DNA of 64,000 nucleotides from Paenibacillus taichungensis (lineage in GTDB: Bacteria; Bacillota; Bacilli; Paenibacillales; Paenibacillaceae). The notes under the pieces were generated by a model, which was not told the DNA's origin, searched no databases, and was given only the letters and a program-made list of their open reading frames with translations. Shown one piece after another: positions 26,701 through 35,515 of the stretch. Numbering within the stretch: the first letter of the stretch is position 1; every line of letters starts with the position of its first letter. A program made the translations under genes and the position numbers. The stretch lies in the NCBI RefSeq assembly GCF_013359905.1, contig NZ_JABMCC010000115.1:310001-374000 (forward strand), given 5' to 3'.

Positions 26701-28952
26701 CTACGCTGACGTTCAATCATTGGTATGAAATCGAAAGTGGATACGATTACGGTTATGTTGAAGCCACGAAAGACGGTGGTAACACATGGTCGGAGCTTGG
26801 TAAATTCTCTCATTCTTCAGATGGAAAACAATGGACTCCAGTATTCTACGATCTGGCTGCATTGAAGGGGAATGAAGTTCAATTCCGGTTCAGATTGACT
26901 TCGGACAGTAGTGTCGTCAAGCAAGGCTGGTACATCGATGACTTCCGCATACTGGGTATCGCCGCTGAGACGGTTACGAAAGATACGGCAGTTGTTCTGA
27001 ACAGCGACAAACCTAAGCCGGAATATGATACTTCTTGGTACAAAATTTCAAGTACGGACAAAGCTGAATTCAATAAAACCAAACAGGAACAGCCCGAAGT
27101 ACAGAAACCTGGAACAGGCTCTGTAACGCCTCAAAGCTTGCCTGCAAGTGCTACGGTTACCGTTCTGGAAACAGGACGTTCAGTGAAGACGGACCCGACG
27201 ACAGGCAAATACAGTTTCACTCACGTGGCTGGTGATTACACGTTGAAGGCTGAGGCCTATGGCTATTATCCTCAAACGAAGACGGTAACCATCACGGATG
27301 GAAGTGGAGCAACAGCCAACTTCAATCTGGAAACCATTCCTCAAGGAAAGATTGAAGGTATTGTGAGCGATGAGCGGACAGGGAAACCTATCTCTGGAGC
27401 ATCCGTCCTCGTGTTGGAAGATGCTCAAGTAGGTGCTGTACGGACAGGAGCAGACGGTAAATTTGCTCTGGATGTTTTGGAAGGAAGCTATACACTGTCG
27501 ATCATCGCGACGGACTACTATAGCAAAACTGTAAATGTAACGGTACCTGGAAACGGTACAGTCGAAGCGAAAGTTGCCTTAAAACCATTTATCGGATTTC
27601 CTGGTGAAATCGCTTATGACGATGGAACGGCTGAAAATGCAAGAGCCTTTGTGGCCGCAGATAACGCATGGGCTGTACGTATGACGCCAGAATTGGAGAC
27701 AGCACAGCTTACAGGTGCATCACTTCGATTCTGGAATACACAATGGCCAGTACCAGGTGGAACAGCATTCAAATATGCCGTCTATGATGCCACTGGCTCA
27801 GAGGGAGCGCCAGGCCGATTGCTGGCAGGACCGTTCGATGGTACGGCATTACGCAATGATCAGTGGACAACCGTTGAATTTCCTGAACCTGTAGTGGTAC
27901 AAGGTGATTTCTATATCGTCTATGTACAGACTGCTGTCGGAACGAGCGCACCGGGACTCGCAACCGATGAAAATGGTGTGAATGCAGGCCGGAGCTGGCA
28001 GCGTGTAGGTGGCGTATGGAGTACTGCACCAGCAGAAGAGGGTAATTATATGATTCGTGCAGTGGTAAAATATCCGGTGAATGCACCTGTACTGACGCAA
28101 CCAACGAACACCTATACCAACCAGCCGACATTTGATGTATCGGGAACTTCCCCAGCTTCTGGGGCTCAAATTAAGATATATAACGGGAAAGAACTAGCCG
28201 GAACAACGACAGTGGAGAATGGAAAATTCAAGCTGAATGTTAAACTTCGTGCAGGGGTTAATGCCATTACTGCTGAGGCTGTAGTTAACGGCAAAACGAC
28301 AGATCGCTCCCTTCCAGTTGTGATCATCTTGGATCAGACAGCACCTGTGTTAACGGTCCTTACACCTGAAGAAGGAAGTCAAACCAACACGGAAGTGGTT
28401 CATGTAACGGGCAATGTACAGGACCAATTCCTCGACAAAGTGACCATTAACGGACAAAAGGTGAAATTGGAGCAAGATAGAAGCTTTAATCACCGCGTAC
28501 TTGTAAATGAGGGCAAGAACACGATTACAATTATAGCGACAGATATTGCAGGCAATAAAACAACCGTGACCCGGACTGTGTATGTTGAAACGTCTTTGCC
28601 TGAACTAACCAATATCTCTCCGGCTGAGGATGTACGCATTGTGGCAGGAGAAACCGTAACGGTTTCGTTCAATAGTACCCCCAAATTACAGGCTTCTTTC
28701 AGGATTGAACTGCCATCCAATTTGAGCACACAGGCTGGCGCAGAGATTCCATTGGTGGAGACAGAACCTGGTCATTATACAGGCACCTACACTACTGCTT
28801 CTACGCTGGTACTTGAGGGTGGAGTGATCGTGATCCGTGCTCAGGATGCAGCAGGGAACAAAGTCGAAGTAGAAGCACCCGGACGGTTGTTCGTATCTGC
28901 AGCAGAAGTTCCGGACGCGAATGTGCCAGTTGACGAAAATCTGTTGCCATAA
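23754..28952 (+). CDS. Secreted multi-domain S8 subtilase, bacillopeptidase F-like
   Basis: A 1732-residue exported serine protease. Order: signal peptide (about 1-30, ending VSAENA); I9-type propeptide (about 50-170, NDYVTYLVKMKEQVDTASV); Ala/Lys-rich linker; S8 catalytic domain with D247 (ANLDSGVDYTHPAL), H293 (DGHGTHTMGTMVG) and S470 (NGTSMAGPH); two MAM/jelly-roll-like modules (about 660-810 and 915-1065) separated by an FN3 module; two carboxypeptidase-regulatory-like repeats (GKIEGIVSDERTGKPISGAS); a jelly-roll-like region; and Ig-like modules (VLTQPTNTYTNQPTFDVSG, TAPVLTVLTPEEGSQTN). There is no LPXTG or SLH anchor. TTG start after GGGAG. B. subtilis Bpr is the nearest known relative but is shorter (about 1430 residues). 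Confidence 0.93.
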   Translation: MIKMNRLRKPLSMGLSLLLALSIIHPVSAENAASQKIDMKSSSGKITTSKVNAKLSKEFESNDYVTYLVKMKEQVDTASVSKLALEKATIDKQTASATKLSVRSTVVSTLRETASRSQFTLESFLEKELDLGKVKEYKSYFIVNALAVTSTKEVMEQIALLPEVDKILPNEQRYMQKTEISSESATAAPATESAKAPAKEADKKESAAANDKSLQTENVEWNIDSINAPAVWDRGIDGTGIVVANLDSGVDYTHPALRSKWRGLDASGNIVDPELSWYDPHSNASLPADGDGHGTHTMGTMVGSEANGTNKIGVAPGAKWIAVRIFNPSTTDAIILDGGQWLIAPVDAEGNLHPELAPDVVNNSWGGGAGLDEWFRPMVQAWRDAQIFPEFSAGNVTLTNPGGPGSVANPANYPESFATGATDINGNLASFSLLGPSPYEEIKPEVSAPGVNIRSSVPGGVYEGGWNGTSMAGPHTTALAALLLQANHSLTVDQLEQIIMDTATPRTDSRYPTSPNNGYGHGIINALDAVGSVLEGIGTVSGRVVTAGDDLEAPVLEHTPVNSAFTGLDIPLTARVTDNVGVTTVEAFAKTTGTSQYVYLPMNRVAGDAKDGTYTATIPAFLIESQGLEYYIRVNDYGNNGFESKVYKVSVSNGVQPGYLQDFEEDNLGFTSGGVGNTWAWGVPTSGPGSAYSGDKVIATNLTGTYAANSNAYLLAPPIDLTESSEGALLSFKHWYDLESNIDFGKVYIATEDSDFVFEEALSFTGAGGGWKTQYIDLRDYAGQQVFIKFNLTSDNSVQKTGWYIDDFSVQAPDDIAPGAPSGLSASADILGNVNLSWTGSDDEDLKSYNVYRSTNSGSGYELLGNTSATTFTDTATVTDSTYFYTVAAVDHSGNESDKSNEVSVTVEVPEDIFIDHFDGNSDNGWTHSGTKDEWERGVPVVGPASAVSPPNVWATDLDSNYENGSNYSLVSPVVDLTQVDQATLTFNHWYEIESGYDYGYVEATKDGGNTWSELGKFSHSSDGKQWTPVFYDLAALKGNEVQFRFRLTSDSSVVKQGWYIDDFRILGIAAETVTKDTAVVLNSDKPKPEYDTSWYKISSTDKAEFNKTKQEQPEVQKPGTGSVTPQSLPASATVTVLETGRSVKTDPTTGKYSFTHVAGDYTLKAEAYGYYPQTKTVTITDGSGATANFNLETIPQGKIEGIVSDERTGKPISGASVLVLEDAQVGAVRTGADGKFALDVLEGSYTLSIIATDYYSKTVNVTVPGNGTVEAKVALKPFIGFPGEIAYDDGTAENARAFVAADNAWAVRMTPELETAQLTGASLRFWNTQWPVPGGTAFKYAVYDATGSEGAPGRLLAGPFDGTALRNDQWTTVEFPEPVVVQGDFYIVYVQTAVGTSAPGLATDENGVNAGRSWQRVGGVWSTAPAEEGNYMIRAVVKYPVNAPVLTQPTNTYTNQPTFDVSGTSPASGAQIKIYNGKELAGTTTVENGKFKLNVKLRAGVNAITAEAVVNGKTTDRSLPVVIILDQTAPVLTVLTPEEGSQTNTEVVHVTGNVQDQFLDKVTINGQKVKLEQDRSFNHRVLVNEGKNTITIIATDIAGNKTTVTRTVYVETSLPELTNISPAEDVRIVAGETVTVSFNSTPKLQASFRIELPSNLSTQAGAEIPLVETEPGHYTGTYTTASTLVLEGGVIVIRAQDAAGNKVEVEAPGRLFVSAAEVPDANVPVDENLLP

Positions 28953-29026
28953 TTGAAGCACCACAGAGATGCTTATAATCCAGTTTCAAATTGAAACGGG
29001 AATGATAATTTGAAAATGTTAAATTG

Positions 29027-29067
29027 AAAAGCCGACAAGCCCAAAAATACGGGTTTGTCGGCTTTTT
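29027..29067 (+). terminator. Terminator after subtilase gene
   Basis: AAAAGCCGACAAGCCC pairs with GGGTTTGTCGGCTTTT, followed by T residues. A separate 15-bp palindrome (GTTTCAA-A-TTGAAAC) lies at 28983-28997. Confidence 0.93.
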
Positions 29068-29179
29068 GCGTGTAAATTCATGAAGTATTGCCTAAGATTC
29101 GTTCAATGATATTGCATATGATGCATCAGCTTGATGTACCAGCGAGATGTGTTGGATATGAAGACGGGAGGAACGAACT

Positions 29180-29938
29180 GTGGGTATTGAGAAATCACAA
29201 CCATTAAGAAGCATATGGCTAAAAACAAAGCAGCTTATCAATAATGATTCAATAAAACCGTTCATACCTGATACACAAAAGTTTAACAAGGTGAATCTAA
29301 AATCTATGATAGCCAGATATGGGATGTTATATATCAAGCCTGAAATAGGAACTCATGGAATGGGCGTAATAAAGGCTGAGATGAATAATCAACAGGATTT
29401 TGCGTATCAGATGAACCAAAAGCGTCTGACGTTTAATAGCTTCGATTCATTCCATAAAAGTCTTGCACACGTTGTGAATCAGCGAAGCTACCTCATTCAA
29501 AGAGGAATACATCTGCTAAAATACAATAACAGGCGCTTTGACATCCGGGTCATGGTACAGTTAAGCCCAGAACAGCAGTGGGAAGCAACGGGGGTTATCG
29601 GTCGACTTGGACATTCCAAAAAAATAGTAACCAACTATCATAACGGCGGTCAGCCAATGGATATTCATAAGCTTCTGGAATCTCATGTGTCCACAAAGCG
29701 CAGAAATGAACTGATTCAGGAGATGAATAAGCTGGGTGTTGGGATAGCTCGTCATATGAATAAGAAATACAAGCGATTGAAGGCAATTGGCGTGGATATT
29801 GGACTGGATCAAAGTCTGACACCCTGGGTCATTGAAGTGAATGCCAAACCGGACCCTTATATATTTAATCAATTAAAAGATAAGACGATGTATCGCAAGG
29901 TAATCCGGTACTTCCGCCATACAGATCATAAGCCATAA
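29180..29938 (+). CDS. YheC/YheD-family ATP-grasp, endospore coat-associated protein
   Basis: A 252-residue protein with an ATP-grasp fold. Hallmarks are MLYIKPEIGTHGMGVIK (ATP-binding lysine and glycine loop), FDIRVMVQ, the loop TNYHNGGQPM and the metal-binding end TPWVIEVNAKPDPY. The YheC/YheD family is linked to the Bacillus spore coat; its ligase reaction is not known. It is at the short end of the family and lacks the usual N-terminal extension. GTG start with GGGAGG upstream. A CATATGATG box upstream partly fits a mother-cell sigma -10. It is transcribed alone, between two terminators. Confidence 0.85.
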   Translation: MGIEKSQPLRSIWLKTKQLINNDSIKPFIPDTQKFNKVNLKSMIARYGMLYIKPEIGTHGMGVIKAEMNNQQDFAYQMNQKRLTFNSFDSFHKSLAHVVNQRSYLIQRGIHLLKYNNRRFDIRVMVQLSPEQQWEATGVIGRLGHSKKIVTNYHNGGQPMDIHKLLESHVSTKRRNELIQEMNKLGVGIARHMNKKYKRLKAIGVDIGLDQSLTPWVIEVNAKPDPYIFNQLKDKTMYRKVIRYFRHTDHKP

Positions 29939-29990
29939 AATCTTCAACCTAACGTTGGACAGCCTAGATTCCGAACGGTTACATGCAGAG

Positions 29991-30033
29991 AAAGCTTCCT
30001 ATCCTCACGACTTTGTGAACAGGAAGCTTTTTT
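29991..30033 (+). terminator. Terminator after YheC/YheD-like gene
   Basis: AAAGCTTCCT pairs with AGGAAGCTTT, with an inner TCAC/GTGA stem, then T residues. Confidence 0.92.
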
Positions 30034-30175
30034 GCTTGTTTTCTTAAGAAGGTCATTCTGATTCATGTCGTAATTTTATATAGTTATTGTCGTAAGTTCC
30101 TATTAAAATTAGATCAGGTCTGTGTTAATTTATAGTTAGATGTCAGAATATCATATAGTATGGAGGTTAATCATA

Positions 30176-31180
30176 GTGACCATTCGAATAGGTAAAATAA
30201 GCTTATGGCACGTACATGCCTGGGATTATATTAAACAGGCTCAGGAGCACGAAGATACGGTGATGGCTGCTGTATGGGATGAAGATGCCGCGCGTGGACA
30301 GGAAGCTGCTGAACGTCTGAATGTACCATTCTATGCTTCGCTTGAAGATATGCTGGCACAGGACAACATCGATGCCGTCATTGTAGATGCACCGACACGT
30401 CTTCACGAAGAGGTGATTACTGCTGCCGCGAAAGCGGGCAAACACATTTTTACAGAGAAAGTTATCGCTTCAACGATTAAAGAAGTAAATACGATCATTT
30501 CGGATGTACAGGATAACGGAGTGAAAATGACGGTTTCTTTACCGCGTTTGAACGATGGATATACATTAACGATACAAGATGTTCTGAAACAAGGGCTACT
30601 TGGTAAGGTGACTTATGTTCGTGTGCGTCTATCCCATAACGGTGCAATTGGCAATTGGCTGCCTGAGCATTTTTACGATCTGAAAGATTGCCAAGGCGGA
30701 GCATTAATTGACCTCGGTTGTCATCCGATGTATCTGACGAATCTATTCCTGGGTCAAGAAGTGACAGGAGTAAATGCTAATTTTGGATATGTTACTGGAA
30801 AAGAAGTGGAAGATAACGCGGTTGCCACGTTATTTACAGATTCCGGAGCAATCGGTGTAGTCGAGGCTGGGTTTGTGAACAGTCATTCGCCGTTTGCGAT
30901 AGAGGTTCATGGTACGGAAGGCACACTGTTATATGGAACACCAGAGGATAAGTTGCTAATCCGTACGAATGTTGGTTCAGATCAACAGAAAGAATGGACG
31001 GAGATTCCTTTGCTGGACAGAAGAGAAAGCGCATTCAGCCAGTGGGTATCCCATATTCAAAATGATACGATTGCTACCGAGAATTTGCAGACGGCTACTC
31101 AGTTAACTCGCCTGATGGAGGCGGCCAACCTTTCTGCGAAGGAAGGGCGCAAAATCTCCTTGAAGGAGTTACAGGGATAG
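30176..31180 (+). CDS. Gfo/Idh/MocA-family oxidoreductase
   Basis: A 334-residue NAD(P)-dependent sugar or inositol dehydrogenase-like protein. The N-terminal Rossmann part is somewhat divergent (IRIGKISLWHVHAWDYI instead of a GxGxxG loop), while the catalytic-lysine motif reads AGKHIFTEKVIAST, in which EKP has become EKV. The C-terminal domain keeps GGALIDLGCHPMYLTNLF. GTG 30176 follows GGAGG by nine bases. Nineteen bases later the AraC gene begins, so these are co-transcribed. The missing glycine-rich loop and altered EKP may mean reduced or altered cofactor use. Substrate unknown. Confidence 0.85.
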   Translation: MTIRIGKISLWHVHAWDYIKQAQEHEDTVMAAVWDEDAARGQEAAERLNVPFYASLEDMLAQDNIDAVIVDAPTRLHEEVITAAAKAGKHIFTEKVIASTIKEVNTIISDVQDNGVKMTVSLPRLNDGYTLTIQDVLKQGLLGKVTYVRVRLSHNGAIGNWLPEHFYDLKDCQGGALIDLGCHPMYLTNLFLGQEVTGVNANFGYVTGKEVEDNAVATLFTDSGAIGVVEAGFVNSHSPFAIEVHGTEGTLLYGTPEDKLLIRTNVGSDQQKEWTEIPLLDRRESAFSQWVSHIQNDTIATENLQTATQLTRLMEAANLSAKEGRKISLKELQG

Positions 31181-31199
31181 GGTATTGGGAGGTGCCGCA

Positions 31200-32123
31200 T
31201 TGAGCCGATATCCTTTTGAGAAGATGCTTGAACGACAGGATATCCTGGAAAGGCTGGATGTCTCGATCCTGTGGGGACACTACGAAATACGCGTTCTGCG
31301 ATTTCATCTGACTTCTTTTCCAGCAGGCAGAATCGTTGATTTTCATAACCATGCGGAATTCGAGTTACATTTCATCCCTAGAGGGAAAGGGAAAGTCATT
31401 TTGGGGGATGAGATGCATCCGCTCTCTGAAGGCATGCTGTATTTAACAGGTCCGGGTCTTGTTCATTATCAGGAGGCGGATTCCCAAGAGGCCATGGATG
31501 AATTATGCCTGCACGTGGATATCATTGAACATCCCAGAGAGGGTGTAGATCCGTGGGAGGCAGCAGAATCAGAGGAAACGATCGAAAAGCTTAGAACACT
31601 TCCTCTTGTTCCGGTACATGATTATCATCGCGCGATGAACTGTTTCCTGGAAGCCTATGAGGCTTGTGACCGTAAACTGATCGGATATTACACGTCTATT
31701 AAACAGCAGGTGATCAGCATTCTACTGAAGACCGTCCGAGCCTACGATATCGGGGGAAATCGGGCGGAAGCTCCTGTGCGAGACATGTCTGTGTATAGAT
31801 ACGATTATGCCATTCAGTATATGGAGGCGAATCATCCCTCAGCAGTAACGCTGGAGAATGTAGCCGAGAAGCTGCATATTAGCAGCAGACAACTGCAACG
31901 AATCTTTTATCAGGTTCAGCCGGAAATGCCTTTCAGCCGTGTGTTGGAGGATATTCGCCTGCGCGCGGTGTGCCGCAATCTGGAAGAAAGTAATGTTTCT
32001 ATCGAACAAATTGCCCTGGCTTCAGGGTTTACCAATGCGAATTATTTGCATGCTGTTTTTCGCAAGCGTCTGGGGATGACCCCATCGGCTTTCCGTAAAA
32101 TGAAACAACCAAACCAAAAGTGA
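31200..32123 (+). CDS. AraC-family regulator between two oxidoreductase genes
   Basis: A 307-residue protein with an N-terminal cupin (VDFHNHAEFELHFIPRGKGKVIL, LSEGMLYLTGPGLVHYQE) and a C-terminal double HTH (VTLENVAEKLHISSRQLQRI, VSIEQIALASGFTNANYLHAVF). TTG 31200 is preferred over TTG 31185 because GGGAGG at 31187-31192 then lies seven bases upstream. It sits within an operon flanked by Gfo/Idh/MocA genes on both sides with gaps under 20 bases, so it likely controls its own operon in response to a sugar or polyol. Confidence 0.9.
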   Translation: MSRYPFEKMLERQDILERLDVSILWGHYEIRVLRFHLTSFPAGRIVDFHNHAEFELHFIPRGKGKVILGDEMHPLSEGMLYLTGPGLVHYQEADSQEAMDELCLHVDIIEHPREGVDPWEAAESEETIEKLRTLPLVPVHDYHRAMNCFLEAYEACDRKLIGYYTSIKQQVISILLKTVRAYDIGGNRAEAPVRDMSVYRYDYAIQYMEANHPSAVTLENVAEKLHISSRQLQRIFYQVQPEMPFSRVLEDIRLRAVCRNLEESNVSIEQIALASGFTNANYLHAVFRKRLGMTPSAFRKMKQPNQK

Positions 32124-32135
32124 GGGTGATTAGAT

Positions 32136-33227
32136 ATGAGTAAAACGTATCGTGTAGGAATTATTGGCTGTGGCGGGATTGCAAACGGCAAACATCTGCC
32201 AAGTTTGAGCAAGCTTGATAATGTAGAACTGGTTGCTTTTTGCGATATCGTTCAGGAACGTGCAGAAGAAGCCAAAGAAAAGTATGGTAGTGCCGAAGCA
32301 CAGGTGTACACGGATTATCAAGAATTACTTCAGGATGAAACGATTGATATTGTTCATGTTCTTACGCCAAATATCTCTCACGCAGAGATTTCTATTGCTG
32401 CACTGGAATCCGGAAAACACGTTATGTGTGAAAAACCAATGGCCAAGACATCTGCTGAGGCGCAAAAAATGCTTGAAGCAGCCGAGCGTACGGGTAAAAA
32501 ACTGACCATCGGATACAATAACCGTTTCAGAGAAGACAGCTTGTACCTGAAGCAAATGTGTGAAGCTGGCGAACTGGGTTCGATTTACTTTGCCAAAGCA
32601 CATGCAATCAGAAGAAGAGCGGTACCTACTTGGGGTGTTTTCCTTGATGAGGAGAAGCAAGGCGGCGGACCGTTGATTGACATCGGTACACACGCACTTG
32701 ACCTGACACTGTGGATGATGGATAACTATCAACCAAAAGTTGTTCTGGGCACAACTCATCACGAGCTTTCACAAAGAGAAAATGCAGCGAATGCATGGGG
32801 CCCATGGGACCCGAAAAAATTCTCCGTTGAAGATTCCGCTTTCGGTATGATCGTAATGGAGAATGGCGCGACGATCATGCTGGAATCCAGCTGGGCGCTC
32901 AATTCACTGGATGTGGATGAAGCGAAATGCAGCTTGAGCGGAAGCGAAGCGGGCGCGGATATGAAGAATGGTTTGCGCATCAATGGCGAGAAATTCAGCC
33001 GTTTGTACACCAACGAAATTGAGTTGAGTGCAGGTGGGGTTGCTTTCTACGATGGAAAGAGTGAAAGTGCACCGGATGTAGAGATGAGAAAATGGATTGA
33101 AGCGATCGATAAAGATCTGGAGCCAGTTGTAACTCCTAAACAAGCTTTGGTAGTTTCACAGATCCTGGAGGCACTCTATGAGTCAGCTCGTACAGGTAAA
33201 GCCGTATATATGAACGAATCCAATTAA
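32136..33227 (+). CDS. Gfo/Idh/MocA-family oxidoreductase, second in operon
   Basis: A 363-residue dehydrogenase with a canonical dinucleotide loop (RVGIIGCGGIANGKHLPSL) and the motif GKHVMCEKPMAKT, whose Lys is the catalytic proton relay. The C-terminal domain has GGGPLIDIGTHALDLTLWMM with the conserved Asp and His. It should oxidise or epimerise a sugar or cyclitol with NAD(P). TGAGGGTGA precedes the ATG, 12 bases after the AraC gene. Unlike the first oxidoreductase of the operon, all core motifs are intact. Confidence 0.93.
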   Translation: MSKTYRVGIIGCGGIANGKHLPSLSKLDNVELVAFCDIVQERAEEAKEKYGSAEAQVYTDYQELLQDETIDIVHVLTPNISHAEISIAALESGKHVMCEKPMAKTSAEAQKMLEAAERTGKKLTIGYNNRFREDSLYLKQMCEAGELGSIYFAKAHAIRRRAVPTWGVFLDEEKQGGGPLIDIGTHALDLTLWMMDNYQPKVVLGTTHHELSQRENAANAWGPWDPKKFSVEDSAFGMIVMENGATIMLESSWALNSLDVDEAKCSLSGSEAGADMKNGLRINGEKFSRLYTNEIELSAGGVAFYDGKSESAPDVEMRKWIEAIDKDLEPVVTPKQALVVSQILEALYESARTGKAVYMNESN

Positions 33228-33247
33228 GCTTAGTTTGAATTTAAGAG

Positions 33248-33283
33248 CCCTTTGTCTTGATTCTTGAGGACAGAGGGTTTTTT
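33248..33283 (+). terminator. Terminator of oxidoreductase operon
   Basis: CCCTTTGTC pairs with GACAGAGGG (one G-T pair), followed by six T residues. Confidence 0.85.
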
Positions 33284-33374
33284 GGTGTTTTATACGCTAT
33301 CGATTCGTCTATACCATTCTCTACTTCTGAACGTATGATGAAAAAACATATATGTGCAGAAAAGAGGGTATGTC

Positions 33375-34088
33375 ATGACAGCAAATAAAACGGGAAACGG
33401 TGTCTCCATTATTGTATGTACCAATCGGCCACAATTCTTTGACAACATCCTGCAAAATTACAATCGACAGCGCTATAAAGCAAAAGAGCTTATCATCATT
33501 TTGAATCATGACAGCATGAATCTGCAATTATATCAAAATCGTGTTCGAAAACATGCGAATGTTAGCGTCTATCAAGTACCAGAAAGCATATCGCTTGGAC
33601 AAAGCCTGAATGCCGGGATTACCCGAGCCCAATTCCCGTTGATCGCCAAATTTGATGATGATGACTACTACTCGCCATTTTATTTGAAAGAACAAGTAAA
33701 TGGACTAAGAAGAACGAAAAGCGATATTGTGGGCAAACATTCGTGCCTCGTTTACTTGGGTGCTTCAAAAACACTGCTGGTTAGATCACCCAAAGAAAAG
33801 AATAAATATGTGGAATTTATACAAGGCGGCACACTTCTGTTCAAAAGGGAGATATTAAAGAAGGTCCGATTCACGGATCGTTCCATTGGAGAAGATGTAA
33901 CCTTTCTAAGACAATGCAGAAAAAGAGGATTCAAAACCTATGCTACGTCACCATATAACTATGTGTATCACCGGAGACAAAATAAAAAAAGTCATACCTG
34001 GAGAGCAGATGATAGCTTTTATCTGGAAGGAAGCAAACGGTTAGCAGTCACGGAAAATTTTAGATCATATGCAGATAAGGAATTATAG
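33375..34088 (+). CDS. Family 2 glycosyltransferase
   Basis: A 237-residue GT-A fold enzyme. The N-terminus GVSIIVCTNRPQFFDNIL and the metal-binding acidic cluster FDDDDYYSPFYL show family GT2; ISLGQSLNAGITRAQ and the acceptor-side Glu-Asp in RSIGEDVTFLRQCRKRG fit too. No membrane segment, so it acts at the cytoplasmic face. ATG 33375 is chosen because GAGGG lies six bases before it. It stands alone between two terminators, with no other glycan gene adjacent, so its acceptor cannot be inferred. Confidence 0.88.
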   Translation: MTANKTGNGVSIIVCTNRPQFFDNILQNYNRQRYKAKELIIILNHDSMNLQLYQNRVRKHANVSVYQVPESISLGQSLNAGITRAQFPLIAKFDDDDYYSPFYLKEQVNGLRRTKSDIVGKHSCLVYLGASKTLLVRSPKEKNKYVEFIQGGTLLFKREILKKVRFTDRSIGEDVTFLRQCRKRGFKTYATSPYNYVYHRRQNKKSHTWRADDSFYLEGSKRLAVTENFRSYADKEL

Positions 34089-34131
34089 AGGGAACCTGAT
34101 TGAAGTACTAGCTAAACACATGTATGGAGTC

Positions 34132-34159
34132 AAAAAGCCGCGATTTTCGCGGTTTTTTT
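34132..34159 (+). terminator. Terminator after GT2 gene
   Basis: A CCGCG/CGCGG hairpin with ATTTT loop, preceded by A and followed by T residues. Confidence 0.9.
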
Positions 34160-34299
34160 ATTAGAAGTAGCAACGTTTTTTAGAAAAAAGTGACTTGACT
34201 TTTGCAGACGTTTAAGCAGGTACTTGACAGCCGTATGGTATATTATAAAAAGTTCTTTAATGATGAACACATGATAATCTACAAGATGGGGTGTACGTG

Positions 34300-34905
34300 A
34301 TGTATCAATATAAGGATCAAGAGTATGAAGGTGTACATTTTGAAGGACGTGACTTGCGTTATGGAGAACTCATTAGTTGTGTTTTCAAACAGTGTACCTT
34401 TATGAACGCTTCGATGGAAGAAATCGAGACAAGCAACTGCCGTTTTATCGAGTGTGACTTTAAAGGTGCTTCCATGAATGGCTCCATCCATAGAGAATCG
34501 GCGTTTGAAAACTGCTTATTTGGTGGTGCTAATCTTTTCGCTTCCAAATTTACCTCCTGCAAGATGACGGGATCGGACTTCTCAGGTGCACAAATGGATG
34601 GTATTACACTAAGTCAGGGTGATTGGTCTTATACGAATCTCAGACATACCCGATTGGGCAAACAGGATTTGCGAGGAATTCGTTTCTTTGAAGCTGACTT
34701 TACGGATACGGATTTTACAAAAGCAGATCTGAGAGACTGTGATCTCACAAGAGTAGTTTTAAGCAGAGCCAAGCTGCAAGGGGCCGATCTTAGAGGTGCT
34801 AACCTTGAAGGAATCGATCTGAAATCATTGGATATTAAAGGTGTACGTTTGGATCGCGAACAAGCGGTTCTGTTTGTACGCTCTTATGGTGCGAAAGTAG
34901 ATTAA
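34300..34905 (+). CDS. Pentapeptide-repeat protein
   Basis: A 201-residue protein made of pentapeptide repeats of the A(D/N)LXX type: GADLRGANLEGIDL, ADFTDTDFTKADLRDCDLTR and others, predicted to form a right-handed quadrilateral beta-helix. It resembles the Qnr/McbG-like group that mimics DNA and can protect gyrase, but also many repeat proteins of unknown role; a resistance role is not shown. ATG 34300 is chosen because GATGGGG lies eight bases upstream; GTG 34291 is the alternative. Confidence 0.88.
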   Translation: MYQYKDQEYEGVHFEGRDLRYGELISCVFKQCTFMNASMEEIETSNCRFIECDFKGASMNGSIHRESAFENCLFGGANLFASKFTSCKMTGSDFSGAQMDGITLSQGDWSYTNLRHTRLGKQDLRGIRFFEADFTDTDFTKADLRDCDLTRVVLSRAKLQGADLRGANLEGIDLKSLDIKGVRLDREQAVLFVRSYGAKVD

Positions 34906-34922
34906 GCTGAACGACAAACAAG

Positions 34923-34948
34923 AAACCGCCTATAAAGGCGGTTTTTTT
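34923..34948 (+). terminator. Terminator after pentapeptide-repeat gene
   Basis: AAACCGCC and GGCGGTTT form a hairpin with a TATAAA loop, followed by T residues. Confidence 0.93.
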
Positions 34949-35041
34949 GATATAGAGTTGTTCCAGTTCAAGCAAATTTGCAGGAATAACAGATATAAAC
35001 AAGAAATAATAAACATAAGTTTCAAATAAAAGGAGGCCATT

Positions 35042-35425
35042 ATGACTACTACACTAATTATTACTGTTGCTGTTATTGGCTTTGGACTTATAACTGGTAC
35101 AATCACTATGATTATTATATTTAAACTGCTTCGTAACAATAAACAGAAACAGCACCTTCGAAAAAGCATTTTAATGGATGGGATTCCCGCGGAGGCGGTT
35201 ATTCATGACATTACACAAACTTCATCCAGTATGGATGGAAGGCCGGGAGTGCGACTGGATTTGACCGTTACCCAAGTTGACGGTCGTACCTTTCCCACGA
35301 TTCTAGAAACATACATCCCGGTTACACATATTCCCCAATTCCAGAAAGGAAATGTCATTCACGTAAGATACATAGCAAACGGAAATGAACGAAAGGTAGA
35401 AGTGGAGGATGCTTATCTTCCTTAG
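35042..35425 (+). CDS. Single-pass membrane protein of unknown function
   Basis: A 127-residue protein with one N-terminal membrane segment (LIITVAVIGFGLITGTITMIII), a basic stretch (RNNKQKQHLRK) and a soluble beta-rich domain (GIPAEAVIHDITQTS, RLDLTVTQVDGRTFPTILETY, NVIHVRYIANGNERKVEV). The pattern of an N-terminal anchor plus a domain reading I-x-A-x-V, then V-R-Y resembles DUF3592-like small envelope proteins, but I cannot assign a family. AAAAGGAGG precedes the ATG, so translation should be strong. No operon partner. Confidence 0.75.
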   Translation: MTTTLIITVAVIGFGLITGTITMIIIFKLLRNNKQKQHLRKSILMDGIPAEAVIHDITQTSSSMDGRPGVRLDLTVTQVDGRTFPTILETYIPVTHIPQFQKGNVIHVRYIANGNERKVEVEDAYLP

Positions 35426-35515
35426 GTGAGTATACCGATTAAAATAATTATTCCATTTATTATTGGAAACCACATGATCGTATATACCTCAATGCACTTC
35501 ATGAAATGCAATGCA

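Noticed and set aside
34300-34905. Qnr quinolone resistance protein
   Set aside because: Pentapeptide repeats alone are not enough; the specific Qnr loops cannot be recognised by eye.
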